NCBI RefSeq assembly: GCF_029962835.1
Contig: NC_080573.1
Span: 88,698,001-88,762,000 of the forward strand
Length of the DNA: 64,000 bases
DNA from: Magnolia sinica
Taxonomy: Eukaryota; Streptophyta; Magnoliopsida; Magnoliales; Magnoliaceae
Direction of reading: 5' to 3'
Of this stretch, positions 37,799-48,709 are shown in pieces. The position numbers were made by a program, and so were the translations under genes. The notes below the pieces were generated by a model that made no database searches, had not been told where the DNA came from, and was given only the letters and a program-made list of their open reading frames with translations. How positions within the stretch are numbered: the stretch's first letter is position 1; the number at the start of each line of letters is the position of its first letter.

Positions 37799-38202
37799 TC
37801 TCTCCCCTCCTAATAAAAATTTAGTCATCAAATTTTATACTATTACGCAACTAGACATAACTCATAGGGGAAGGGAGTAGAAATCATAGCATTATACATA
37901 TATCGTTAACAAAATACAATCAAATAGCGCTTGCAAATCTCAGGCTCTTGCTCCCAAGATGCCTCATGTACACTATGATGACTCCACTGATCCTCGCATC
38001 TCGGTCAAAAACGATCAAGAGTGGAATACTATGCACCCTCACAATCTCAATAATAGGGAACTATATCCAAAAATTTCTAAGTTATTTGACTCGAGGACCT
38101 AATCATTCTAAGTTCTCAATAATCATAGAGTGTAGGGTAGCTATCAGCAGATATGTGATGTTATCCTTAGGTATTCCCAAGTTATGCTCTGATACCAACT
38201 TT
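37799..38202 (-). other. Internal region of copy 2, with purine tract and primer site
   Basis: 404 non-coding bases. The polypurine tract (minus-strand TAGGAGGGGAGAGA) is at 37799-37812 next to the 3' LTR. The tRNA-Met primer site (minus-strand TGGTATCAGAGC) is at 38186-38197 next to the 5' LTR. Confidence 0.88.
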
Positions 38203-39353
38203 TGTCACGCCTCAAACTTGAAAAACAGGCTCAGAATTTTTAATCACCAAATCCAGTGCCAACAGCCTCTGTAGTACCCCATTCTCGGCTCCCAGCGCCC
38301 ATACGCCAGATTCTGATCCTGGGATCCTGGAAGGATGATTTTCTAACGTACATTTATCTCGTAAAAAGCATAACTACAAGCTTTCCCAAATTATAAAGGC
38401 AACGTCATCATCACATATCCACTAATATAAACAGTTGAATACAGTGCTGAAAGGAAAATATACATATATCGAAAATCAAAGCTCTAGGAGACAGTTACAT
38501 GCTCCAAGCTCAACATTGCTGCGACCTAACGCCACCTGCATGCATCTATCATGCATAAGCTTATAAAAAGATTAGAGGGTGGTGTAAGTGTGTGCGCAAG
38601 GTAAGTACCAAGTATATAATATAAGCCCATAAGTCATATAACGTCGAAAATACTAGCAAGTTCATGGGTCAGACGATATCAGAGTAAGCAGAAATACAAT
38701 ATTAGAAAAAGTAGAAATGTGATATTAGAGTAAGCATAAATACTGACAAGTCCATAAGTCATACAATATTAGATTAAGCAGAAATACTGATAAGGATAAA
38801 AGTCATTCAATATCAGAGTATGCAATGCAGATCGGCTATGCGATGCGGAGACATAGTAAGCCAAATATCATATACTGAGGATACAATGCAATATGCAAAT
38901 CCTAACGAGTCCACGACTACTATCAACCTCATTTAGGCCACGTAAATGTAGAAACATAGCGACCCAAAATACTATATGCCACAGATGTAATGCAATATAA
39001 GGTGCAAACGAAATGACCAAGCTGGAGTATGAAGTTGAGATGATAGTACGTAGTATCATAGGCTATGGGGTACACAAGGGACTTCTATCCAAACCAGTCC
39101 CATTTCTAAATTTGGATAGCTAGACTCAATGCGTTAAACTCCTGATCTCAGGTTAGTCGCGCCCCCCATCCGAAATCCTGGCCAATGTGAAGGTACACAT
39201 AACAATTAGTTGTGCACCACCAGCCCGAGTGGATAGTGAATGAATAAATGAATGAGTAAAATGCTGAGTATGCAACTCCTGCTCAATAAATCCACATATC
39301 AGCACCGTACATCTTTGGGATCATCCCCGGGGTCTAGTACACTATGCCAGCTT
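38203..39353 (-). repeat. 5' LTR of copy 2, truncated
   Basis: It starts TGTCACGCCT and follows the other LTRs for 1151 bases up to ATGCCAGCTT, which in the sister LTR (34498-34506) continues into CCCACTCC. Here it is replaced by a CACTA-type terminus. Confidence 0.87.
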
Positions 39354-39720
39354 CACTATGCCAAAATCGCTAATTTACGACGGACCAATCTGTCGTAAAA
39401 CCAAATTAACAATGGACTTGGTCCGTCGCTGTTTAGTGGGTCATTTTTTCCGACAGATAAAGTTCGTCGCCTATTAGCGACGGATAAGGTCCGTCATATA
39501 AAATAAACAATCCGTCGCTAAAATTCAAAAAATTTGTCGACATTAAAAATATTAGCTATAGATAAGGTCCGTCGCTAATATGAGTAAGTGATGGACCTCA
39601 AATCCGTCGTTCATTTTCAACTTGTTTAGAAATTAGCAACGGATTTGGTCCATCGCTAAAATATCTGTAAATAAAAAAAGGCGATAAAATTATTTATTTA
39701 TTTATTTATTTTTTAGAATC
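39354..39720. mobile_element. CACTA-type transposon left end A
   Basis: CACTATGCCAAAATCGC is a decayed CACTA terminus. A dense set of subterminal motifs follows (CCGTCGCT, GACGGA, GTCCGTC) in both orientations to about 39660, as is normal for CACTA elements, where they bind the transposase. The matching right end is not in the window, or is not recognisable. Confidence 0.7.
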
Positions 39721-39897
39721 TTGCACTTGATAGTCATTCAAAGAATAATTCACAGATTATTTAATAAGAATCCTATTCACAAAATTGGTAAGAACTCAAT
39801 TCAAGATTGAGTTCTTATGCATTAACAGATTGCAAGCCTTTTTTTATTTCTTTTGTCACAAAATCACTTTGTTAGTTCAATCTAGTGAGTGCAAAAC

Positions 39898-40171
39898 CTT
39901 TAGCCAACTCTTATGTCTTTCCAACGTCCCTCCATCTAAAAGATTCATGACAGTACATGCCTTTTATTCTGTAGGCCTAGCAGCCAACATTTTGTAACCT
40001 TGCAGCATTAAAAAAAAAAAAAACATGAATATAATATTAGCAACAAAATATGATCCTAATATCGTACTAAAGAAAATCTCATAAATAAATAAAATCGTCG
40101 TACTTGCATGCCTAGTTCTCTAGTGGGCACAACTATGAGTGCTTGTATCACAGATCTTCGAACATCTATGC
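39898..40171 (-). pseudogene. DEAD-box RNA helicase fragment (RH58-like), two exons
   Basis: An ATP-dependent RNA helicase piece on the minus strand. Exon 40104-40171 is bounded by CAG and GT and encodes IDVRRSVIQALIVVPTRELG, followed by MQ. This contains helicase motif Ia (PTREL). Exon 39898-39998 begins VTK and goes on MLAARPTE, a stop, then KACTVMNLLDGG-LERHKSWLK. The match to the plastid RH58-type helicase runs through both exons, apart from a small deletion after VTK and a premature stop. The Walker A, DEAD box and C-terminal domain are absent, so this is a captured or relic fragment. It lies inside the CACTA end at 39354. The family is firm; the RH58 assignment is from memory of the motif order. 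Confidence 0.72.
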
Positions 40172-40723
40172 CTGAAAATATTAATAACAAGTACGCTAAC
40201 CTGTCTAGAGTGCTAATAAAGTAATACATTAGCCTCATCAAATAAATCATAACTGATAGATCATCTATTGCAGGAGTCATAGGAAGAATACTAAACATTG
40301 TTGACTACTTATTTGAGATAGAGTAATCAACCTTAGCTTCCAACATATTAAATTGTCACACATGCATGATGATGGATGTAAAATTCTAAACATTGGCGAG
40401 CAGTACATGGAACTCTAGAAAGATTCCTGATTACTACCAATCATATGCATAGAACTATAATAGTAAATGTACTCAACTAGAAGATGGGCCAACCTCTATG
40501 TTTGCTGGCCAAATGGGAACTACTATTTAATTTTGTTGAACATCCAAACAGGAAACACCTTTTAACTGGTTGTGCATTCTATTCATAAAAGCAATGTTCA
40601 ACCAAATTGAATGGCATTTCTTTATAAAGTCGTGGGTTTCTGGGGGTCTTGATAGAGCTGCAGTTCGTGGTTCCATGAGTTTCATATTGGTGTTGCACCA
40701 CCTTCCATCTTTCATTTTTATAG

Positions 40724-40806
40724 TGACTGGCGATGACAAGTTATCTCAGAGGAAGAAACTTGTCAGATCTCTTCTGCGTGACTATTCCCGCAAGCAACAA
40801 CATGAG
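40724..40806 (+). pseudogene. Unidentified captured exon
   Basis: An open stretch bounded by AG at 40722-40723 and GTATGC at 40807. It encodes TGDDKLSQRKKLVRSLLRDY then SRKQQHE, a charged, probably helical peptide. The splice borders and codon quality suggest a genuine exon, but I do not recognise the gene. It lies between the helicase fragment and the CACTA element at 41081. Confidence 0.4.
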
Positions 40807-41077
40807 GTATGCAAGTTCTGCAGAAGTTTTAATGGGATATGGTTTTGGTTCTATGTACCTTTAGACAAACATGTTGTTTTGGATCCATAGATTCAAGAAA
40901 CCATGTTGTATCGGCTGATATAATGGTATTGACTAGTACTGATTTACCAAAAAGAAAAAAATGGTCCTCGTGTTGGCCGATATGGCTATATCACATCTGA
41001 TACGATCCATGCATATTTGCCTATGGTCAATATGCCTACAACTGCAATAATTAAATAATGAAAGCTTTTAAGGAAGC

Positions 41078-41080
41078 TAG
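41078..41080. repeat. Target-site duplication TAG, left copy
   Basis: TAG here and at 48329-48331 flanks the CACTA element. Three bases is the standard CACTA duplication. Confidence 0.88.
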
Positions 41081-42569
41081 CACTACAACAAAAATGGGTA
41101 TAAATGGTATTGGCGCTACTCTTTCATCGACGCTATGTAAGACCATCCGACGGATATCTTACCATATAAAAAAAACCCTACTGGCCAGCGCGACTCTCCT
41201 ATTTCCTACCTCTGACTCTCTCTCTCTCTCTGTGTGTGCAACTCCACGACTCTCTCCTTCTCTCTCCTCTTTCTCTCTCACGACTGCTTTGGGATCTCTC
41301 CAGCTGCAACAACTTACTTTGGGATCTCACCGTAGTATCTACATCTGTTACTCTCTTGTTTCCTAGGGTTTTGGATCTATTTTCTGCACTTTACAAGCTT
41401 TTTTGACTGGTTATGGTGGGGATTTACTAGATCTAGAACTAGGGTTTAGATTTCAGAAAATTCAAGTGAGAAGATGCTTTTCCTTTTTCCATTTTTCATC
41501 TGTGGATTTCTTGTGTATTTTTTAGACTTTCTCCTCTCGTGAGCTGAGAGAGTAAAAAGACAGATCCGGATCTCATTCCACGCTCCTCCATCTCCAATTT
41601 AAGGTACTGGCCTTTTCCAACTCACTCGCTCATTTCAAAACCCTAGATTTCTACTCATATTTCTCCAAATTTCTTCCAATATTCTGACTTCCCAACGAGA
41701 TTCGACATTGTTACTTTGGATTTTGGTTTCACTTTCCAGATTCCTGAAATTTTCTCCCCCTGATCTAATTTTTTAATAAACCTACGTTTGCAACTGAATG
41801 GTTTTCAGTAGCAGTGGATCAAGCTCGGTGATCCATGCCATTTATCCGATGGGCCACACTCTTGGATGGGGATGCCTAGAAAGCTCTTGGATTGGAAGAT
41901 CCTGACCTTTTAACCATTTTAATGTTTTCTGTTGGATGTGGACTATTGCTGTACTCTCTGCTTCACAATCCATTCAAAGGCCATTTGTCAGAGGTTCAGG
42001 ATCTTCCAATCTGGTTGATTCTTGTTTCTTAAGAGTCTTCTTTCTGCATTTAGGGCCTTGCCCCTGTCTTGACTCTTAAGTTCTCTTATAAAGAAGTGTG
42101 TAGGTCCTACTGTATATTCTCTGCTATACACAGCCATGGGCTGTGTGTGGAGTTTAAGGATGTTTCATTTACATCTGTAAAACCAAGACAATAATTACCC
42201 TCTTAACTGTATTTTTCTCTATAAGAATTAACCAAAAATGAAGAAATGTCTCCAAAGCTTCTAAGTAGAAATATAAGTCTAATGCATATTTGCATTAACT
42301 CAATACAACTCTAGTATTATTTCAACACTCAAACTGAAAGCTTGTAGTAAAAATGACATGAAAAATGCTTATGACAACCAAATCACATCCCATGTTCATA
42401 CAACTAATGCATTAAAAATCCCCTGTTATACATGCAATTTTGCAATCCAAGAGCACTACAAATTGATGGTCACAAATCTTTCTCGATGATTTGTGGTGTA
42501 GATTCCTACCTCTTCTCGTCTGTACTCATACAGCTCGTACAAGTGAAGACACGCACAAGGAAGACATAC

Positions 42570-43065
42570 CTGCATTATATGCACCTTAGACGATAGATCT
42601 CTGCATTCTTCAATAAGTGCTCTTTCCCTGGCAACTACCCTGACAAGTTCTGAAATCACATGATCCACTCTTACTGCCTGTGTTCATAGAAACTCTAAGT
42701 CGAACTAGATATCCAAGCCAACCCAAAATAGTTAGGACAAGACTACGGTGATGGGTTCAAAATAGATCCCCAACTGCCCAAATAGAAAAAGGTACCCATT
42801 CCTTCTACCTATATATTCACAATTACTCTTTAGCCAAAATAGATACCCAAACCTCATAATAGCTCGGACAAGGCTATTACGAAGATGGTGATGAGTCAAA
42901 ATTGATAATCTGCTCAAACATATAGTTATACGGTAGATTATGCATTCCTTTACACAAACTTTTACTTACAAATTTCCACAACCTTGCTGCAGGTAGCTGA
43001 GGTTTCATCAGAATTAAGATATTCCACAAGATATTGGACTGCAACATATGCACATTTCCAATTTT
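42570..43065 (-). pseudogene. Unidentified host-gene fragment, two exons
   Basis: On the minus strand, exon 42970-43065 (CAG before it, GTAAGT after) encodes ENWKCAYVAVQYLVEYLNSD then ETSATCSKVVEI. Exon 42570-42649 (CAG before, GTATGT after) encodes ELVRVVARERALIEECRDLS then SKVHIMQ, likely helical/coiled-coil. Both are open and correctly bordered, so they are probably real exons captured with their intron. I do not recognise the gene. Confidence 0.5.
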
Positions 43066-44405
43066 CTGCAAGTTGTAAACAAATTACCATTCCAAGCTTT
43101 CTACAGAATAGTTTTTTTCTCCAAGGTATGTACATTAAGTAGAACATAATACCAATTATAAACAAATTACTATTGCAAGCCTACCTGCATAATAGCTTTT
43201 CCAAGATTCCTTAGAAAGAAAGAGATGGAGAACATTTCACATGTATAGAGGAACAAACTGTTGTTTAGAATCAACCAGACTAGCATGTGCAATCTTAGAA
43301 CAAGGTCAAGGTTGGGTTAAAATTTAATTCTTGTTTTGACTTAGAAAACAAGACAGCTTTGCATGTGGCAGACTCTAGAAATCAGAGATTTTTTTTATGT
43401 CACAACATAAAAATTGTATCAAGGGCTTAGATGAAACTATGGCCCTCGATAGAGTGGAATGGCGGAACATGATTCATGTAGCCAACACCAATTAATCGAG
43501 AGGCTTAGATGATGCTGATGATGATGAAAGGATAGGAAGTTCCACAATAAGTGAAATATCATGTTTGACAAATTGAGTACAAGTGAGGATCTTTTCTTTC
43601 AATGCCATCCAGATGGAAGCCAGGGTTGTAGGCAATGAATCAGAACTCCATAATCAATATATTTGAGAAGTGCCATGATTGCAAGTGGAAAGAAGAAAAT
43701 TAAATGATTTGTTGGAAAAGTCCTGTTAAATACCAAGGGCAAGACAACATCATGTTGGTCATCAAGACATCAGACAAACAGACTCCATATCTCATTAGAA
43801 AATTAAGAAGCCGCTCAAAGAATAACTAGAGATAGCCTCAAAATCTATCACAGACCAAATTGCTCATGCATTGAATCTATTTAGACAGTAACAAACCCTA
43901 GCCGCAAGATCCACATGCCTTTAGACATCAAATCTACTTAGAAGCAACTTAGCCAGCTGCCCCCAAGATCATCAACCCCATTCTCCTGTATGTCCAGCTC
44001 AGTCAAATTCCTATAACCCCTATCAAATTTTAAGATCTTCAAAAAACAGCATAACTAGCAAAAATCTACTGTGGGACAATGTTAACCTTCCATTTGTGGC
44101 CTTTGGTAATGACAAATTTTTGAGTGAAAAATAATCCACAATCTATGTAAATCATGGTGGCCCTAGAAGAAAACCCTTAGTTGACATCCCATCTCCATTC
44201 TTCCCTATGGTGTGGCCCACTTGAGTTGTGGATTATGAGTATATTAATGTGTATTTTGTATTGGATTGTACTTGCCTGCAAACAGTACCTTTCAAAATAT
44301 AGCATATCACAATATGGTAGCTTGTATTCTATATCTTCCATTCAAATGCCTGTATCTTACTTTTCTTGTCACCTTTTCTAATTTGGGATCTACCTTAACT
44401 GTTGT

Positions 44406-44625
44406 TTGCAAATTCAAAATGCAAGAGGTACTTCCACAACCAGCTGAAGCTGTCAAAGCTTTCCTGGACCGTGATGTAAAGTCAACAGCAATGGTGGATA
44501 CTCACAATCTCAAGGAGTTTTATCTGTTTTTGTCTCTTATGCATTCATGCAAATTTGATTAATTTACAGTTTATAGCTTAGTAGAATTGGCCATTCAAAG
44601 TGGACCTAAAATAAAGCAGGTATCT
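44406..44625 (+). pseudogene. Unidentified exon-like fragment
   Basis: Open from about 44406 and encoding EVLPQPAEAVKAFLDRDVKS then TAMVDTHNLKEFYLFLSLMH. A TAA stop at about 44560 interrupts it, and the same frame resumes with LVELAIQSGPKIKQ before GTATCT. A single stop inside an otherwise good frame suggests a decayed exon. The family is not recognised. Confidence 0.4.
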
Positions 44626-46509
44626 TTAAAGCAAGTTTTCTTATTTATTGTTTTTTAGTTGTTTGAGAATTAGTAACAACGTTTACTATGGTTGATATTT
44701 CTGTTAGGTTGATACTCATTTTTAGGATTTGTATTATGCTCATGAGTTTCTTCTCCTTTGAGTTGTCTATTGAGAATTCATGTTCAAAATACACCGTAGT
44801 AGTGTCCAAGAATTTATTTTGAAAGAAATATTAAGAAGTGGCAGCAATTCTCTATCAAAGCAAGATTAGTGGAAGCTGTGTCAAGGTATCTTGGTCAAAG
44901 GAATGTTTGTATTTCTTTTGTCTGAATATGCTTATTTCTGTTTTTAAATAATTAATTTGTTCCTTTCTTGTTCCCATCCTTTTTTTTTTTTCACAGGCTT
45001 GGGCTAAAGAGGACCTTCTCGAGGAACAAAATCAAGAGTTGGCCACCTAACGGTATGTATTTGTTTTATGAAGCTTAAGTTGTATGACGAAATGGCGAAA
45101 TGTATATCATTGCACACCATGTATATTTGTATGTATTTTACATCTACCTGGCCATTATAGCCATATCAGATGTGGGATCTTTCAACGACATTATAGGCTC
45201 TGCCTGCTTTGTAAAAACAACCCTGCCAGTTGGGAGATATATCCACCCTTGATTTTGATAAAGATAGTCAGTAAACATGTTTAGGTAGAAGGCCCAATGA
45301 AACAAGTCTATTCATTTTTTTATCAAAGGCATTTAATGTGTCAAGAATCATAGACAAACAAGATATGTGCCCAAGTACCAAACAGAAATTGAAACATGCA
45401 TGTGTTACACAGTTACACAAACGGAAGCATCACACCATCAATTTAAGCTCATGCAACTCATTTTGCGTGAGTTTTGGAAACCTACTTGATTTTTAACAAG
45501 GGAACCATAACATTGAAAAAGCTTTTAGACTTCCAAAATCGTAACTTGAAAAACTTAGTTTAGGCTATACACTCTATTGACAGTCAAATGAGTTAAAACA
45601 GAATCTGAGGGTCAGAACTTGATAAACTCTTATTCATGAGATTCCCCATGCCTTTATCATATTAGAACAATTGAAGACAGTTGATTTCTAAATTCATTTA
45701 ATTCTAGAACATGCTAGAAGTAGAGGTGGTTTAAACACAGATCACGAAGAGATTAGTGAGATCATGTAAAATAAAATCTGTGGAAAATGCTATACAACTG
45801 AATCAGTTCTGTACTTCAATGATGATGATGATGATTATAATATTTTGGTAGAGAGCTAACCATGAATGTTCACTTATGACTGTCTTCGAGCTTTCCAGAC
45901 TAGTATTACTTTGCCTATGGGATAGATTGGAGCATTTGAATGAGGAGCCACTTTAGAACAGGATGAAAATAGCAATTGCCCCATGTGAAATGTAAGTAAT
46001 GTTTGACATGTGAAACATCTTATTTTTCCAACTATGTTTCTAAATTCTTTGAATCTCTTTTACTCTTATGCTTATCTTTCTCCTTCAGCAAATATTTTGA
46101 TTCTCAAGTTTTGAGTAGAAGGACTTGAGCGTCACAAAGTCAATAGCAGAGGAAGCCCAGGTAAATGGATCTTAAGCTCTTTTTTAACTCCACCAATGCT
46201 TTCAGCTTCTTAACCAAAGTTCCGAACTTTGCAGATTTGGGCACTACATGCAAATGATTTGAAGACTTAAGGTCACAACTTTCTTTACTATTGTCTATAG
46301 TTCATGTTGTTTCTTTCTCTTTTTAGTTCTGATATGGTTCCTTCTCTAGTGATAATTGACGCATAATGTTTTCTGTGTTTATGGGGCTAGCAAGCCTCGT
46401 TACATTTATGTCTGTCTATCTGTATGTATGTATTAATATTGCCAAGATGGTTCTGCTAAGGTGGTTGTGTAATGTGTGTTAAATGGTGTTGGTTTCAGTT
46501 AATGTGTAG

Positions 46510-46660
46510 GGAGAAAATGAATTTGTTCCTAGCAAGCAATTGCTAGGTTCGGAGGATGGGAAAAGATCTTATACATTGTTTCAGGGTCATGCTGGGCCTG
46601 TTTATTCAACTACATTTAGTCCTCTTGGGGACTTTATTCTTTCTTCTTCGGACTCAACAA
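46510..46660 (+). pseudogene. TAF5 (TFIID subunit) WD40 exon fragment
   Basis: TAF5 is a WD40 subunit of the general transcription factor TFIID. This single open exon, with AG before it and GTATGT after, encodes GENEFVPSKQLLGSEDGKRS, then YTLFQGHAGPVYSTTFSPLG and DFILSSSDST. That is the first WD40 repeat of plant TAF5, with the GH dipeptide and the SSDST end. The rest of the protein (N-terminal domain and five further repeats) is absent. The downstream open extension to 46785 is intron and lacks homology. It sits inside the CACTA element, followed at 46860 by an unrelated mannanase exon, so it is a captured fragment, recent enough to lack stops. Confidence 0.8.
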
Positions 46661-46859
46661 GTATGTTTCTTCTCCTATCATCTTACTTTCTTTTCATGAT
46701 AAATGGACGAGCCTTTTTTGGGTCAGGTAAAAAAGACGGCTTGCATCTCGCACACTTGTGCCATGAGACTTTGTGCATGAAATAGGATTTACAGGCAAGT
46801 GAGCTTACAAAACTCCATTTGGGCTTCGCTATTGGTAATTATGTATGCTAATCTTTTAG

Positions 46860-47062
46860 GATTGGATCAAAGAAATGGTAACTTATGTTAAATCCATAGA
46901 TAGTAATCATCTATTGGAGGTGGGGATTGAAGGATTCTATGGAAAATCGATGCCCGACAGGAAGCAATTTAATCCTAGTTACCAAATTGGAACGAATTTC
47001 ATCTCGAATAACCAGATTCTAGGAATCGACTTCGCGACGATTCTTGCCTACCCAGATCAATG
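46860..47062 (+). pseudogene. Endo-1,4-beta-mannanase (GH5) exon fragment
   Basis: Plant mannan endo-beta-mannosidases are secreted and cut cell-wall mannans. This open exon (AG before, GTAATG after) encodes [20 protein letters not shown], then [20 protein letters not shown] and [20 protein letters not shown], ending LAYPDQW. The order and spacing match the middle exon of plant MAN genes. The family normally has His before the Y/S-PDQW motif (VHAYPDQW); here it is Leu. The signal peptide and the exons with the catalytic Glu residues are missing. It is a captured fragment inside the CACTA element. Confidence 0.85.
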
Positions 47063-47610
47063 GTAATGTATATTCTACTTAATATGAATCCGTGAGACTC
47101 ACTTGTGAGCAACTACTTAATATGAATCCTTGAGACTCACTTGTGAGCAACCACCAGTGAATGGGTCTGTCTTAATTATACATTTATTGACCTTTTCCAT
47201 CAAGATTGTTCAAACTCATACTAGCACTACTCATGGTAACCTATTTTTCTTGTTTGATTGTTCACTCATAGGATACCGAATTCGAATGAGTAGGCCCAAT
47301 CTGCTTTCCTTCAAAGCTGGATACCATTTTTTAGAATGTAGGGTTATAGAGTCCCCAAGTGAAAAACAACATAGACTTTACTTTTTCTTCACTTGTAGTT
47401 GCTGCTTGTAGTTCATGCCTAAACTTCTGGTTTGTTATCTAAATAGTACCAATGCATGACAAAAGCATGGCACTTGCAAAGTTTCTTGCGTTTTAATCAA
47501 GTGTCCACCATCCTAATCTTCTTTCTCATGTATTCATGTCCACCTTGTATGGGTGATGATTGTTTTGGAGTTGAGAAATAAATGTTATCTCAATGCTTTT
47601 TATTTATCAG

Positions 47611-47765
47611 ACCAATTACAGTTGAAATTACCAGCAGGCACAGAATTCCAACATATGATTGTATGGTAAGTTTTCAGTCTCATGAAATCCAACCTGTAGA
47701 TTACCCACACGAGCAAGGATACATTGCAGTGGCTTGGGGGAAAGCAGGTCCAATGTGGGAGTGAT
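47611..47765 (+). pseudogene. Exon-like fragment, unidentified
   Basis: An open stretch containing SHEIQPVDYPHEQGYIAVAW then GKAGPMWE, with possible splice signals GTAAGT and TTTTCAG inside (47664-47680). Two frames are plausible before the first GT. I cannot assign a family. Confidence 0.3.
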
Positions 47766-48039
47766 AGGGGAATGGCTGAAATCAGATCTCAAGCAAATGT
47801 GGGCAGGTAACTGCATATTCGTCCATTGACACACAAAGAGTCACTTTGTGTCTCCTTTTTGAGAAACACGAAAGCATAATTCATCTTCTGTTTTCACATA
47901 GCATAATTCATTTTGTGTGTTATTGTTATTGTTGTCTTGTTTTATTCTTTACCACTTTGGTTGATGAAGCTTTTTTTTTTTTTTTTTTTTTAATGTTTCA
48001 AATATTTAAAAAATTCAGGTTTCGATTGAATTAATAGCA

Positions 48040-48310
48040 TGCCAGTGCCTCTCAAATCCATACAAAGACCTTTATCGGCGCTTGTTAGAAATCTTACAGC
48101 GATTTTCTGTAAGAAAAAAGTGTCCGGAAATTATATTTCCCGGTGCTCGGAAGGTCTTTTGGCAGCGCTTATTCGCGTTGATAGAAGGCAGAATTTTAGC
48201 TTTTCTAGCGCCGCTATAACCATTGCCGACATACCCATTACTCAAGCGCCAATAACTCATTTGCCGGCGCTTTTCGGTACTTTTATTGGCGCTTGTGAGC
48301 GCTGGTAAAA
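48040..48310. repeat. CACTA subterminal repeat block, right end
   Basis: About nine GGCGCT/AGCGCC/GCGCTG boxes in both orientations within 270 bases, matching GGCGCTACT at the left end (41110). This is a transposase-binding type region. The 157-residue minus-strand frame crossing this end is not a gene. Confidence 0.8.
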
Positions 48311-48328
48311 GGCACACTTGCTGTAGTG

Positions 48329-48331
48329 TAG
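48329..48331. repeat. Target-site duplication TAG, right copy
   Basis: Pairs with 41078-41080. Confidence 0.88.
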
Positions 48332-48709
48332 GAATCGATTTTTGACCTTTTGACCCTTGGAATGGTCTTTGGAACCATTTGTTGGATGTTTGTGACCCGA
48401 AAATCTTACAAGCAGACAGTCCATGCAGTATAATAGTGATATAGAAAAATGAGTAGAGAAAGGGGAAAAGGGAAAATAAAAAACAAAAAATGTGAGAAGT
48501 TTCGTCAATTTGTATACATAATGCCAGTGTCAACGCATTTGACACGGCAATCTTAGAGTTTTCATGTATCTTTGTACACAGAATAGTATGATATGACTGA
48601 TCTTTGGCTTTGAAATGGAATGACAGGGCATGATGTTGAGTGTTGTGGATTGGCTTTGAAATGGATTGCTTATGTTTCTAAGAATCACCTTTATTAGGCA
48701 ATCGTAGCC

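Larger units (their letters stand above)
20919..39353 (-). mobile_element. Non-coding long-LTR retrotransposon, copy 2 (interrupted and truncated)
   Basis: A minus-strand member of the same family as 10202-18861. Its 3' LTR is 20919-21276 plus 33712-37798 (about 4.45 kb once the insertion is removed). The internal region is 37799-38202 (404 bases), and the 5' LTR begins at 38203 but is cut off at 39353 by a CACTA-type end. Copy 3 is inserted at 21276/33707. The outer start has decayed to TATCACTCCC. The base run GGTAC (20914-20918) would be its left duplication, but the right partner is not in the window. Confidence 0.87.
41081..48328. mobile_element. Complete non-autonomous CACTA transposon carrying gene fragments
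   Basis: The 7248-base element begins CACTACAACAAAAATGG and ends ...GCTGTAGTG, whose complement is CACTACAGC. It is flanked by TAG. The subterminal regions are packed with GGCGCT/AGCGCC boxes, especially 48040-48310. No transposase (TNPD/TNPA type) coding was found, so it depends on another element. The interior carries exon-intron fragments of at least three host genes (an unnamed gene at 42570-43065, TAF5 and endo-beta-mannanase). A leader-like block at 41190-41760, with CT tracts and an AACCCTAGATTT-type sequence, resembles a captured promoter/5'UTR. Confidence 0.88.

Noticed and set aside
41058-41366. A 102-residue open frame starting just before the CACTA left end
   Set aside because: It crosses the transposon border and is Ser/Leu-rich from CT tracts. 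The region looks like captured leader sequence instead.
48072-48545. A 157-residue minus-strand open frame
   Set aside because: It crosses the right CACTA border and the target duplication and consists of subterminal repeats. No domain.
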